A stretch of 64,000 nt of DNA from Nonomuraea deserti (GCF_004348685.1 NZ_SMKO01000006.1:1-64000), one strand, 5' to 3'. Shown: positions 1 through 8,828, counted from the stretch's first letter. Numbers and translations: made by a program. Notes: generated by a model not told the origin, from the letters alone.

Positions 1-180
1 ACCCTCCCCCTGCAGCAGGGGCACAATCGCCCGCACCTGGAACTCATCGACATCAACCGCCCGCTCGGGGCCACTCCAACGGACGTCACCTTCCGTTTCA
101 CGACCGGCACCACCACCTTGCGCATTCCGGTGCTGCCGCTGTCGCGGGGAGCCGAACCGCCCACGCCTGGCCACAGCTGA
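1..180 (+). CDS. C-terminal end of an unidentified protein (partial)
   Basis: An open frame runs from the window edge to a TGA and gives 59 residues ending in EPPTPGHS. The central part (LELIDINRPLGATP, then a beta-strand-like TFRFTTGTTTLRIPVLPL) looks like folded protein rather than noise, but I do not recognise a family. The start lies outside the window. The roughly 165 bases that follow, up to the hydrolase remnant, show no gene. Confidence 0.45.
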   Translation, partial: TLPLQQGHNRPHLELIDINRPLGATPTDVTFRFTTGTTTLRIPVLPLSRGAEPPTPGHS

Positions 181-345
181 CCCCTACGACACAGCGCCGC
201 CTGGTACGGGCGCCGTCGTAGCTCACCGCCCACCAAGGTGGCGGCCAGCAACCCGAACGCCGGGCCGCGCAGGCGGGCAGGGGCCAGGGCGGCGACGGCG
301 GAGTGCTCGGCGGTCTCGTCCGCGCCGATCCTCGCGTCGCCGGTG

Positions 346-1120
346 TCAGAAGCGTGCGGCGTGTTCCAGGATCCGTGCGTTCACCAGGTCGGGCAGGTCG
401 AGGGCGAGGGAGTGGCCGGTGCCGGGGAGCAGTTCGACCTCGGCCGCGGGCAGCAGGCGGGCGAGCCGTCGGGCCACGGCGGCCGAGTCGTGCATGGTGC
501 TGTGCGCGCCGAAGAGCATGAGTGTCGGGGCCTTCACCTCGGCCAGTTCCTCGTCGGTCAGGGGCACCATCGGTGGCAGCGCCTGCCGGTAGAGGTACGT
601 GCCGGCGACTGCGGCCAGGATGCGTTCAGGCCTGTTGATCGAGTCGGTGTGCAACCATCGCGCCAGGACCCGGCGCACCGGGGGCGGGCAGTGGAGCCCC
701 ATGCCGCACGCGATGGCCCAGGCCAGATGGCGTGCCGTGGCGGTGCGGAAGGCCGCGGGATCGAGCAACGTCATTCCCGCCACCCGCGCGGGGGTCCGGA
801 TGGCCGACAGCAGTGCCTGCCAACCGCCGTAGGAGTAGCCCACCACGTACGCGGCGGCGACGGCGATCCCGTCGAGCACCTCGGCGAACCAGCCGACCAG
901 GTCGTCCGGTCCGCCCAGGGGCCGGGTCTGCACGCTGCGGCCCGCCGCGCCCACGGGATCGACGAGGTAGACCGGATGCGCCCTGCCCACCGGTCCACTG
1001 CTGTAGGGCCAGCCCAGGGAGTTGCCGCCCATCCCGGCAGGAACACCACCGGCAACCCCTCGGCCGCGCCGCCGCGACAGAGGCGGGTCGTGCCGTAGGA
1101 GGTGGGCCCTCCCCCCGAAG
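346..1120 (-). pseudogene. alpha/beta hydrolase pseudogene, 5' end lost and frameshifted
   Basis: The main frame encodes an alpha/beta hydrolase fold. It has the strand YLVDPVG, the nucleophile elbow GYSYGGW, a late acid region (LMLFGAHS) and the catalytic His in PGTGHSLALD. The oxyanion-hole segment LPVVFLPG is in a different frame and rejoins MGGNSLGWP after position 1031-1034, where the run ccgggatggg looks one base short. Upstream, the coding sequence meets an IS end at 1121, so the first codons are missing. An ATG at 1152 exists in the main frame but lies inside the IS and would give a nonsense N-terminus. The intact gene was probably divergent from a TetR regulator, half of which survives next door. 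The single-base shift could be a sequencing error, but the IS junction is independent evidence of inactivation. Confidence 0.75.
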
Positions 1121-1290
1121 TGTGGACACCTTGAGTGCCGGATGATGGACATCCGGAGGCAAGGAGTTCCACGTGGCGATGAAGTCGTATCCGCCGGAGT
1201 TCAAGGCGGACGCCGTCGCGTTGTACCTGTCTGACCCGAGCCGGACGTACGCGTCGGTCGGCCGGGACCTGGGCGTGCACCCCGAGACAT
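1121..1290 (+). mobile_element. left-end remnant of an IS3-type insertion sequence
   Basis: The segment begins TGTGGACACC, a typical terminal sequence of actinobacterial IS3-group elements. It carries the start of OrfA, whose first 39 residues (KSYPPEFKADAVALY and VGRDLGVHPET) match the small HTH at the transposase N-terminus. Homology stops abruptly after HPET, where LRNWV would be expected. No OrfB, DDE domain or right end is present, so it cannot move by itself. Confidence 0.7.
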
Positions 1291-1658
1291 CCCCGGTCAC
1301 CCCCCGGGCGTTCGTGTACGGCGTCCTGACCGCCCTCATCCCATCCGACGAGGAGAGCCGCCGCATCATCCTGGCCTATACGGCCCACTACACGCTCACT
1401 CTCACCGAGCCGCACCTGGCTCCCGAGGGACTGAAGTACGCGAACGCCCTGCGCGACCTGCTCGCCTCACACCTTCGCCAGGCACAGGAGGCCGGCCAGA
1501 TCCCCGGGCGCGAAGACCCCGAGAGCGCCGCATCCATCGCCCTGGCGCTTGTCACCGGCCTGCAGTCCAGCGTCCTGGCGGGCCAGTACGACTCCCCCGC
1601 CGCCCTGGCCCTGCTTACCGCACACCTCGACCGGCTCTTCACCGGGCCAGGCACATAA
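1173..1658 (+). CDS. chimeric ORF: IS OrfA HTH fused to a TetR ligand-binding domain
   Basis: This is one uninterrupted frame of 161 codons. Residues 1-39 come from the transposase OrfA helix-turn-helix. Residues 40-161 are the all-helical C-terminal domain of a TetR/AcrR regulator, recognisable from LRDLLASHLRQAQEAGQI, DPESAASIALALVTGLQSS and LLTAHLDRLF. The normal TetR DNA-binding helices are absent. The start is GTG with AAGGAG six bases upstream; an ATG two codons in is possible. The fusion probably arose by deletion from inside the IS into the middle of a regulator gene. It may be inert, or it may encode a ligand-binding protein with a foreign HTH. Confidence 0.65.
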   Translation: MAMKSYPPEFKADAVALYLSDPSRTYASVGRDLGVHPETSPVTPRAFVYGVLTALIPSDEESRRIILAYTAHYTLTLTEPHLAPEGLKYANALRDLLASHLRQAQEAGQIPGREDPESAASIALALVTGLQSSVLAGQYDSPAALALLTAHLDRLFTGPGT

Positions 1659-1858
1659 GCGGATACCACGCCCCTCAACGACAACAACAGGCCGAATCTG
1701 GCGAGGCTGTCGGTCTCCTCCCTTTCGGTGAGCACGTGGAACATGGCTTCGTGTCGACCCGGTCGCTGGTGGGCAGCGCCTCGTCGACAACGAGAACGAG
1801 CGCGGCCGACATGCGTGCCTTCGCACTCGTGCCGGCCGAGGCTCTGGTTCCGGAAGGC

Positions 1859-2905
1859 TCACGTCGACGTCGGGACGGATTCGGCCGAGAAGCTCGAGTC
1901 ACGGACCACCAGCCGGGGCTGAAGCGCGACCGATTCACTGGTGCGCCCCTCGAGCATGTCGATCAGCGATCGTGCCGCGGTCTCCCCCATCTCCCGCAGG
2001 GGCGTGTGCACGCTCGACAACGGGATCGGAAGATCTTGTGCGATCGCGATGTCGTTATATCCGACCAGTGCCATGTCGCGTCCCACAACCAGCCCGTGAT
2101 CCCTCAACGCCCCCATCGCCCCTATGGCCGCGGAGTCGTTGACCGCGAAAATCGCCGTTGGGCGCCGCGGCAACGTGAGCAGTTCTTGAGCGGCTTTCCG
2201 CCCTCCCTGGGGGTCGAAATCCGTGTGTACGATCTGCGCTTCGCCGACGGCGATGCCGGCTCGCTCGTACACCTCCACACAGCCTCGGACTCGATCGAGA
2301 GCGGTGGGGTAACGCGGCCCGGCGATGATGCCGATCTCGCGGTGACCTGCTTCCAGGAGATGCTCGCCCACCAACCTTCCTCCTAGAGCATCGTTACCGG
2401 TCACCGACACGTGCCCTTCAGCGCGGTGGTTGACCAGGACATGCAGAGTCCGGGAGCGGGACAATTCTTCGTAAATCCTTTCGTCGAGGGTGGCGTCCCC
2501 GATCACCAGCCCGTCGACCTTGCGGCTGAGCAGCATCTCGACCCGTTCCCAGCGCCTTTCGGGTGCGCCCAGGGTGTTGGTGACGATGGTCTGGTAGCCG
2601 AGGCTGAAGGCCTCGGTGTCGATACCGCTGAGGATCGTGGCGAGTACGACGTCGTGAAGCTTCGGCAGCAGGACCCCCAGAACCATGCTGCGTTTGGTGC
2701 GAAGGCTGGCCGCCGTGAGGTCGGGGCGATAGCCGAGACTTTTCGCGATCTCCCGCACCCGCTCTTCGGTCTCGGCGAAATCGGACCTGCGGGGTCCGGG
2801 GGCACGCCGGAGGATCCTCGACACCGTCGAAGGATGCACTCCGGCCTTCTCCGCGATCAACTTGTGCGTCGGTGGCTTCGATCCACGGCCTGACGGCTCG
2901 TTCAT
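1859..2905 (-). CDS. LacI-family transcriptional repressor of the liv/sulfur operon
   Basis: A 348-residue LacI/GalR protein. The N-terminal HTH reads HKLIAEKAGVHPSTVSRILR, followed by the hinge helix YRPDLTAASLRTKRS and a periplasmic-binding-protein-like core (VLGVLLPKLHD, VDGLVIGD, TAIFAVNDSAAIGAMGALRD, ALVGYNDIAIAQ). I chose ATG 2905 because GGGGAGG lies about ten bases upstream; the in-frame ATG at 2923 overlaps that Shine-Dalgarno. It is divergent from the transporter operon, and tandem 20-bp repeats overlap the likely operon promoter, so it is the obvious local repressor. The effector is unknown, though LacI proteins usually bind sugars or related small molecules. The 200 bases downstream to the chimeric ORF contain no gene. 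Confidence 0.9.
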   Translation of the reverse strand: MNEPSGRGSKPPTHKLIAEKAGVHPSTVSRILRRAPGPRRSDFAETEERVREIAKSLGYRPDLTAASLRTKRSMVLGVLLPKLHDVVLATILSGIDTEAFSLGYQTIVTNTLGAPERRWERVEMLLSRKVDGLVIGDATLDERIYEELSRSRTLHVLVNHRAEGHVSVTGNDALGGRLVGEHLLEAGHREIGIIAGPRYPTALDRVRGCVEVYERAGIAVGEAQIVHTDFDPQGGRKAAQELLTLPRRPTAIFAVNDSAAIGAMGALRDHGLVVGRDMALVGYNDIAIAQDLPIPLSSVHTPLREMGETAARSLIDMLEGRTSESVALQPRLVVRDSSFSAESVPTST

Positions 2906-2963
2906 CAACTGTTGCCTCCCCATGTGGCGGTGCGGGGTCGCAGGAACTCAACCAGATGAGGCA

Positions 2964-2994
2964 CTTGACAGGCAGCGTACATGCAGTCGATTGT
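2964..2994 (+). promoter_or_regulatory. likely promoter of the liv/sulfur operon
   Basis: A perfect -35 TTGACA at 2964-2969 is followed after 19 bases by GATTGT (2989-2994), a partial -10 match. The -10 falls inside the first operator repeat, which fits repression by steric block. No experimental start site is known. Confidence 0.45.
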
Positions 2995-3017
2995 AGCTAC
3001 ATGCAGTCGACTGTAGG
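2978..3017 (+). promoter_or_regulatory. tandem LacI-type operators, two 20-bp repeats
   Basis: The units TACATGCAGTCGATTGTAGC and TACATGCAGTCGACTGTAGG are directly adjacent and differ at two positions. Each contains a CAGTCGAyTG palindrome centred on CG, as LacI-family operators do. The 20-base period puts both on the same DNA face, suiting two side-by-side dimers. They lie between the divergent repressor and livK-like genes. Confidence 0.75.
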
Positions 3018-3134
3018 TAGCTGTTGGAGCATGAACCTCGGGCCGACTGCCACCAGCAAGACCGGGCATCACCAAGCCAGGTCATGAAACGGACGCGTCG
3101 CGCACGGCGTCCGATCAGCTAAGAGGTACAGAAG

Positions 3135-4295
3135 ATGCGTACCAGAACACTCGCAGCAGCCGCCGCCCTAGCACTCACGGTCGTAGGTTGTGCAAGCTCG
3201 ACCGACAGTCCGGATACGAACTCCGGCCCCATCACGATCGGCCTCTCCGCCCCTCTGTCGGGACCGGCCGCTGCACTCGGCGAAAACGAACGCAACGGCG
3301 TACAGCTGGCCATCGATCAGATCAACCAGGACGGCGGCCTCCTGGGGAGCCGGAAACTCACCCTCGCCGCCCAGGACAACGCCTGCAACCCCACCGATGG
3401 CGTCGGATCCGTCACCAAGCTCATCACCCAGCAACAGGTCTCCGCAGTCATCGGGGCTCTCTGCAGTGGGGTCACCCTTGCCGCGATGCCGTTGGCCAAG
3501 CGCTATCAGGTGCCCCTGGTGGTGGCGACGTCCACATCACCTGACATCACCACGGCAGCAGGCAAGGGAGGCAACGACTTCACCTTCCGCATCAATCCCT
3601 CTGACGCGACCCTCGCCGTCGCCTTGTCCTCTTACCTGCACAAGGCAGGCGACGTTCGCAAGGTGGCCATCCTGGCTGAAGACAGTACGTACGGCCGTAC
3701 AGGTGCCGCGGCTCTCCAGAAGGCGCTCAACGACAAGGGCATCACGGTGACGGGCGTCGACTTCGTGGCCCAGGGAACCTCCGACTTCTCGACGCAGATC
3801 AGCAAGTACCGCAACAACGGCACCCAGTCGGTTGCCCTCTACATCTCAGGTGCCGATCACCTGTCGTTCCTGCGTCAAGCGGCCAGCGCCCGCCTGCAAC
3901 TCCCCGTGACGGGCCGCGTCGAACTCGAGGGCCAGAACCTCGAAATTCTGAAGGACGAACAGTTCGCCGGATCGTCCAGCGTCTATCCCTACAGCTCCCT
4001 GATCAAGACGCCGGCGAATGCGAAGTTCGCCAAGGCTTACGAAAGTGCACACAAGACCCCGCCGACTTACGAGTCATTCGAGGGTTACAGCGCTGTCATG
4101 GTGCTTGCGGATGCCATCAGCCGGGCGAAGAGCTCCGACCCGAAGGCCATTCAGAAAGCACTGGTGAAGACCGACTTCACCTCGCTCACCGGTGGCACGG
4201 TGAAGTTCGACGCCTACCACCAGGCCCATGACAAGGCATTCATCCTGCAGATCAAGAACGGCAAGACCGTCATCGTGTCGGATGTCGTCACCTGA
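3135..4295 (+). CDS. ABC transporter substrate-binding lipoprotein, LivK/branched-chain amino-acid type
   Basis: 386 residues. The N-terminus MRTRTLAAAAALALTVVGC ends in a lipobox, so Cys19 should be lipidated and the protein anchored outside the membrane. The mature part is a type I periplasmic-binding fold (Peripla_BP_6): ITIGLSAPLSGPAA, NGVQLAIDQINQDGG, VSAVIGALCSGVTLA and a helical C-terminal lobe ending in the FDAYHQAHDKAFILQI region. It is first in the operon, 36 bases before the LivH permease gene. The family binds amino acids, amides and many aromatic or sulfur compounds, so the fold does not fix the ligand; the enzymes downstream suggest an organosulfur amino acid derivative. Confidence 0.92.
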   Translation: MRTRTLAAAAALALTVVGCASSTDSPDTNSGPITIGLSAPLSGPAAALGENERNGVQLAIDQINQDGGLLGSRKLTLAAQDNACNPTDGVGSVTKLITQQQVSAVIGALCSGVTLAAMPLAKRYQVPLVVATSTSPDITTAAGKGGNDFTFRINPSDATLAVALSSYLHKAGDVRKVAILAEDSTYGRTGAAALQKALNDKGITVTGVDFVAQGTSDFSTQISKYRNNGTQSVALYISGADHLSFLRQAASARLQLPVTGRVELEGQNLEILKDEQFAGSSSVYPYSSLIKTPANAKFAKAYESAHKTPPTYESFEGYSAVMVLADAISRAKSSDPKAIQKALVKTDFTSLTGGTVKFDAYHQAHDKAFILQIKNGKTVIVSDVVT

Positions 4296-4331
4296 TCCGT
4301 CTGGTCGACAGCCTGACGACTGGAGGTCATC

Positions 4332-5207
4332 ATGGATGCAACGTACACCTGGGAATTGCTCGCCAACGGCGTGGTGCTGGGGTCCAGCTATGCGCTGCTC
4401 GCCGCCGGCCTGGCCGTCATCTTCGGCGTTCTCAATGTCGTGAACTTCGCCCATGGGGCGTTGTACATGCTGGGGGCGTTCGCCGCCTATTTCTTCATCC
4501 CGCTCACCGGTTACTGGATAGGCATCCTGCTCACCGCGGCGACCATGGCGATCTTGGGCATCGTCCTGCAGGAAGGTCTGCTTCGTCGCCTTCCTCCAGA
4601 CGGAGCGTTCTCCAGGAGCATGCTGCTGACTCTCGGCCTGGCCATGATCATCCAGAACGGAGCGATCGTGCTCTGGGGCGCCGGGCCACGGCAGTTGCCC
4701 GAGGACAGCAGGCCGCAGGGGCACCTCCTGCTGGGGGACGTGATCATCCCGACCGGACGCGCGTTCATCGTCGTTGTGGCGGTCGCCACGCTCGGGGCGC
4801 TCTATCTGCTGCTCAACCGCACGCAGGTGGGTCGGGCCATGCGCGGTGTCTCGCAGAATCCCACCGCGGCGCTGGTCGTGGGAATCTCCCCGGAGCGGAT
4901 CGGCAGACTTGCGATGGCTCTCGGTGTCGGCCTGGCCGGCATCGCGGGCGCGACGTTGACGCCGGTCTTCACGGTCAGCCCGCAGATGGGCATCACGATC
5001 GTGTTCAAGGTGTTCGCCATCGTCGTCATCGGCGGCCTGGGCAGCGTGCCCGGTGCGGTGATCGTTGCCTATCTCGTCGGCATGCTCGAAAGCTTCGCCG
5101 GAGGTTACGGGTCAGCCATGACTCAAAGTATCAGTGTCTTCTTGTTCATGATCGCAATCATGTTGGTGAGGCCGCAGGGCCTCTTCTCGACAGAGGTACG
5201 AGTATGA
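4332..5207 (+). CDS. LivH-type ABC transporter permease
   Basis: 291 residues with about eight hydrophobic helices and the hallmark LivH opening: GVVLGSSYALLAAGLAVIFG followed by NVVNFAHGALYMLGA. The cytoplasmic coupling region includes RAMRGVSQNPTAALVVGI. GGAGG lies six bases before the ATG. The stop overlaps the next ATG (ATGA). It forms the membrane channel with the LivM-type protein that follows. Confidence 0.93.
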   Translation: MDATYTWELLANGVVLGSSYALLAAGLAVIFGVLNVVNFAHGALYMLGAFAAYFFIPLTGYWIGILLTAATMAILGIVLQEGLLRRLPPDGAFSRSMLLTLGLAMIIQNGAIVLWGAGPRQLPEDSRPQGHLLLGDVIIPTGRAFIVVVAVATLGALYLLLNRTQVGRAMRGVSQNPTAALVVGISPERIGRLAMALGVGLAGIAGATLTPVFTVSPQMGITIVFKVFAIVVIGGLGSVPGAVIVAYLVGMLESFAGGYGSAMTQSISVFLFMIAIMLVRPQGLFSTEVRV

Positions 5208-6262
5208 CGGCGGCCCTGCACGTGCATGAACCGGAAGAAACCAATGACGTGATGTCGCGCAAAAGCTCGTCTCCCCTGCACAAGTGGCTGGGAGGCCGCC
5301 ACCTCGGTCCGTTGCTTCCCACAGCCGCCGCCATCGCGCTCGTCCCCGCCGTGGTGACCAACGACTACTTCATCGACGTCGCCAACCTGGCGCTGACCTT
5401 CATGGTGCTGGGAACGGCCTTCAACCTCCTGTACGGCTACGTCGGAATGCTTTCCTTCGCGCAGGTCGCCTTTGTCGGCATCGGCGGATACGCCAGCAGC
5501 TGGCTGGTGACCCACACCGACTTGTGGCAACCCGTGGCCTTCCTTGCCGGAGGAGGAGTAGCCGCCCTGGTCGCCGCGGTGGTCGGAGCCGTGACGGTGC
5601 GCTTGTCGGAGGGCGCCTTCGCGATCATCACGCTCAGCTTCACCTTGCTCTGCGCCGTCGTCGCCGCGGAATGGACCGGCGTCACCGGCGGCAGGCAGGG
5701 CATCTTCGGGCTACCGGCCCCGTCACTGTCGCTGGGCCCCGTCGACTTGGTGGCGGATACGCCGAGGAGCTACTACTACCTGCTGGCCGGTTTCACTGTG
5801 CTCGCGTTGTGGGCCATGCAGCGCTTGGTCAGATCGTCCGCAGGCACCGTGATGATCGCCATCCGCGACAACGAGCCGTTGGCCAAGGCACAAGGCTATG
5901 CCACGAACAACTACAAGCTCGCCGTCTTCTCCTTCTGCGCGTTCGTCACCGGGCTGACAGGGGCGCTCCACGTTTTCCGGCTGACCACCATCGATCCGTC
6001 GATCTTCGACTTCTACCTCATGCAGGTCATGCTCATCATCGTGATCCTTGGCGGCGCCGGAACCTTCTGGCCTGTCGCTTACAGTGCCGTGCTCTTCGCC
6101 GTTCTGCCCGAGATGCTGCGCATGGCCGACGAGGCTCGCCTGATCGTTTATGGCGCACTGCTGGTTCTCGGGCTGCTCTTCCTCCCGCAAGGTGTCGGGG
6201 GGTTCCTCCGAGCACGAGCGATGAACAGACAACTACGTGACATGAGAGGAGGTCGATCGTGA
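5204..6262 (+). CDS. LivM-type ABC transporter permease
   Basis: 352 residues. A short charged N-terminal tail precedes about nine membrane helices. Family signatures include FNLLYGYVGMLSFAQVAFVGIGGYA and the coupling segment VMIAIRDNEPLAKAQGY (quoted in parts: MIAIRDNEPLAKAQGY). It starts by ATGA overlap with LivH and ends by GTGA overlap with LivG, so translation is coupled. A later Met (MSRKSSS) could serve as an alternative start, but the overlap favours the first. Confidence 0.92.
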   Translation: MTAALHVHEPEETNDVMSRKSSSPLHKWLGGRHLGPLLPTAAAIALVPAVVTNDYFIDVANLALTFMVLGTAFNLLYGYVGMLSFAQVAFVGIGGYASSWLVTHTDLWQPVAFLAGGGVAALVAAVVGAVTVRLSEGAFAIITLSFTLLCAVVAAEWTGVTGGRQGIFGLPAPSLSLGPVDLVADTPRSYYYLLAGFTVLALWAMQRLVRSSAGTVMIAIRDNEPLAKAQGYATNNYKLAVFSFCAFVTGLTGALHVFRLTTIDPSIFDFYLMQVMLIIVILGGAGTFWPVAYSAVLFAVLPEMLRMADEARLIVYGALLVLGLLFLPQGVGGFLRARAMNRQLRDMRGGRS

Positions 6263-7041
6263 CGGCCACCCTCGGAGCGGCAGCCCCGCCGGCCCTGCAG
6301 GTCACCGGTCTGGGCAAGTCATTCATGGGCGTCGCGGCACTGTCAGACGTCGAATTCACCCTCAGCACGGGCACCGTGCTCGGCCTCATCGGCCCGAACG
6401 GATCGGGTAAGTCGACGGCTCTCGACTGCGTGACCGGCTTCGTGCGGCCGGACTCCGGCCAGATCCTGCTGGACGGTGAGTCCATCTTCGGCAAGGCGCC
6501 ACACCTCATCGCCCGGGCCGGCTTGGTGCGAACGTTCCAGACCGTGAAACTGTATGACCAGCTCACCCTGGACGAGCACATGAGTCTTTCGCTCCGCGGA
6601 CTGTACAAGGCAGGACGGTCGGGAGCTTCTCGCCGGCGCTCGGCGGAGAGGAAGCGGGCAACGTCCTGGTTGGTCGAGTTCGGACTCGAGCAGCTTCGTT
6701 CAGCACCTGCCGGCATCCTGTCCTACGGCCAGAAGAAGTTGCTCGCCCTGGCCGCGGTGCTGGTGACCCAGCCACGGATCGCCCTGCTCGACGAACCGTT
6801 GGCGGGGGTGAATCCGCGGATCATCGACTTGATCCGTGATGCCATTCTGCAGGCCAACACCGAGGGCCAGACGTTTCTCATCATCGAGCACAACGTCGAG
6901 TTCATCACCTCCTGCTGCTCCGAAGTCGTCGTGCTGGACGCAGGTAAGAAGCTCGCCGCGGGACCGCCCTCAGTCATCTGGGACGACCCGGCCGTGTACG
7001 AAGCCTTCCTCGGAAGAAAGGGGGACGGTCATGCCGGCTGA
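6259..7041 (+). CDS. LivG-type ABC transporter ATP-binding protein
   Basis: 260 residues. Walker A is GPNGSGKS, the signature loop is LSYGQ, Walker B is IALLDEPLAGVNP, and the switch His lies in LIIEHNVEF. The GTG start has GAGGAGG upstream and overlaps the LivM stop. One of the two different ATPases expected for a Liv-type importer; the last eleven bases overlap LivF. Confidence 0.93.
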   Translation: MTATLGAAAPPALQVTGLGKSFMGVAALSDVEFTLSTGTVLGLIGPNGSGKSTALDCVTGFVRPDSGQILLDGESIFGKAPHLIARAGLVRTFQTVKLYDQLTLDEHMSLSLRGLYKAGRSGASRRRSAERKRATSWLVEFGLEQLRSAPAGILSYGQKKLLALAAVLVTQPRIALLDEPLAGVNPRIIDLIRDAILQANTEGQTFLIIEHNVEFITSCCSEVVVLDAGKKLAAGPPSVIWDDPAVYEAFLGRKGDGHAG

Positions 7042-7813
7042 TCGGCATCTGAGCGTCTCGGCGTTTTCCGCCGGATATCTGTCGGGTGTGCCCATCGTGA
7101 ACGATCTGACCTACGGATTCGCCAGCGGAAGCCTCACCACCATCGTGGGCCCCAACGGAGCAGGAAAGTCTTCCCTGCTCAAAGGCATCTACGGGTTGAC
7201 CCGGTGGTGCAAGGGCTCCATCCGTATCGGCGATCGTGACATCACCGCATTGCCCGCCTGGGGCCGCTTGCAGGCCGGCATCAGCCTGGTGCCTCAGGGA
7301 CGCTGCAACTTTCCGCACATGACAGTGCAGGAGAACCTGCAGCTAGGGGTGTACACGCTGCCGCGCAGCAACCGTGCGGTCGCGGTCGCCGAAGCGTTGG
7401 ACCAGTTTCCTGCCCTTGCCGCCCAGCGAACGCGCGCGGCCGGAAATCTCAGTGGAGGGCAGCAGCAACTCCTGGAGATCGCCATGGCGATGATGGTGCA
7501 TCCGAGGGTGCTGCTCATCGATGAACCATCGCTCGGGCTCTCCCCCAAGGCGCGGTGCCAGATCTTCGACAAGCTGAAGGAGATCACTGATCACGGCGTG
7601 TCCGTCGTCATGGTGGAGCAGAACGTGATCGAAGGTCTGGCCGCCTCGGACATCGCCGTCGTCATGGTCGACGGCCGTATCCATCGACATGGTCCGGCCG
7701 AGGAGGTCCTCAACGATCCGGAGATGAAGAACGTCTTTCTCGGAGGCAGGCCTGATACCGCCGCTCCCGGACGCGAACCCGACAGGAGACGTCATGACGA
7801 CGACGGTATCTGA
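7031..7813 (+). CDS. LivF-type ABC transporter ATP-binding protein
   Basis: 260 residues from the ATG that follows a GGGGG-rich ribosome site and overlaps the end of livG. Motifs: Walker A GPNGAGKS, LivF-specific VPQGRCNFPHMTVQENL, signature NLSGGQQQLLEIAMAM, Walker B VLLIDEPSLGLSP, switch MVEQNV. The frame stays open far upstream inside livG, but that extension is an overlap artefact. The C-terminal tail (about 20 polar residues) overlaps the next gene by 20 bases. Confidence 0.93.
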   Translation: MPADRHLSVSAFSAGYLSGVPIVNDLTYGFASGSLTTIVGPNGAGKSSLLKGIYGLTRWCKGSIRIGDRDITALPAWGRLQAGISLVPQGRCNFPHMTVQENLQLGVYTLPRSNRAVAVAEALDQFPALAAQRTRAAGNLSGGQQQLLEIAMAMMVHPRVLLIDEPSLGLSPKARCQIFDKLKEITDHGVSVVMVEQNVIEGLAASDIAVVMVDGRIHRHGPAEEVLNDPEMKNVFLGGRPDTAAPGREPDRRRHDDDGI

Positions 7814-8828
7814 CCACCTGAGCCGTACGATCGTCGGCGAGACCGGCCGGGGCTTGGTCGAGGCCGGGCGCTTGGCCAGCGGCAACATGATCGGCATTCC
7901 CTACATGGTCGCCCGCGGCAAAGGCAGCGGCCCTTGCCTGTGGATCAATGCGGCGGTCCATGGTGACGAGTCGCAATCGGCGATCGTGGCGACGGAGTTC
8001 TTCCGTGCCGTCTCGTCACTTCCCCTGTACGGCAACGTCGTGGTGACGCCCGTCGCCAACCCCCTGGCCTTCGACTACCGGCGCAAGCATTCTCCCTTCG
8101 ACGGAGTAGATCTCGATCAGAGCTTCCCCGGAAGGGCCGACTTCCTCGGCACGCAGCGGCTCGCCCATCGCCTCTTCGAGGAGCTCGCACCACTGGCCGA
8201 CGTCGTGGTCAACGTCCATACGATGGGCTCCTTCCTCGACGCCTGCAACTACGCCGTCTACAAGTTGCACCCGCGAGGAGCCCAGGAGCACGATCTCCTG
8301 TCCATGATCTCCCTGCTCGATCCACGGGTGGCCTGCCGTATGGACGTCTCGGGTCCAGGCGAACTGCCTGGTCATATAGCCGGTGCGTTGGACTACCAGA
8401 TGTTGGAGCTGGGCAAGCGCGCCTTCATGCTGGAGGTGGGCGCAGGAGGCCGACTCGACCGTGGGGCTGTGAACAGGGCCGTTGCGGGTCTCGTTCGACT
8501 CGCCACGGCCATCGGCACGACGAAGGGCACCCCGTTCGAATGGCCCACCTCCATATGCCGAGCCACTCGGCGGACACACGTCACCACCCCTGACGGGGGT
8601 TTCTTCCATCCACTCGTCAGTCCCGGCGAGGTGGCCGCCGCGGGACAACCTCTCGGCGAGGTCCGGAACGTCTTCGGCGACGTCGTGGCCGCGATCAGTA
8701 TGCCTTCGCCGGCACTGTTGATCGGCATCCGGCGTGACCCCATCGTGCACTCCGGCGATCGCGTGGCATTCGTCGCCACCGAATGGAGCGATGTCGATCT
8801 GGCCTCAGCCTCTCGGAGGGCGCCATGA
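7794..8828 (+). CDS. AspA/AstE-type zinc deacylase (M14-like), possible N-acyl amino acid deacylase
   Basis: 344 residues. The core matches the succinylglutamate desuccinylase/aspartoacylase family. Zinc ligands are His56 and Glu59 in HGDE and His142 in NVHT. A region resembling NPxAF..R..DG.DLNRxFPG is present as NPLAFDYRRKHSPFDGVDLD then QSFPG, with Asn replaced by Asp. A C-terminal beta-barrel (HVTTPDGGFFHPLV) is typical. AGGAG precedes the ATG, and the gene overlaps livF. Known members remove acyl groups from amino acids; animal aminoacylase-3 of this family deacetylates mercapturic acids, which fits a C-S lyase and thiol dioxygenase further down the operon. The substrate here is inferred. 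Confidence 0.85.
   Translation: MTTTVSDHLSRTIVGETGRGLVEAGRLASGNMIGIPYMVARGKGSGPCLWINAAVHGDESQSAIVATEFFRAVSSLPLYGNVVVTPVANPLAFDYRRKHSPFDGVDLDQSFPGRADFLGTQRLAHRLFEELAPLADVVVNVHTMGSFLDACNYAVYKLHPRGAQEHDLLSMISLLDPRVACRMDVSGPGELPGHIAGALDYQMLELGKRAFMLEVGAGGRLDRGAVNRAVAGLVRLATAIGTTKGTPFEWPTSICRATRRTHVTTPDGGFFHPLVSPGEVAAAGQPLGEVRNVFGDVVAAISMPSPALLIGIRRDPIVHSGDRVAFVATEWSDVDLASASRRAP

Noticed and set aside
1121-1290. Complete insertion sequence
   Set aside because: Only the left end and 39 OrfA codons remain; there is no DDE transposase or right inverted repeat.
2906-3134. Riboswitch in the livK leader
   Set aside because: The leader can be explained by operator repeats; I saw no SAM, glycine or other riboswitch core.
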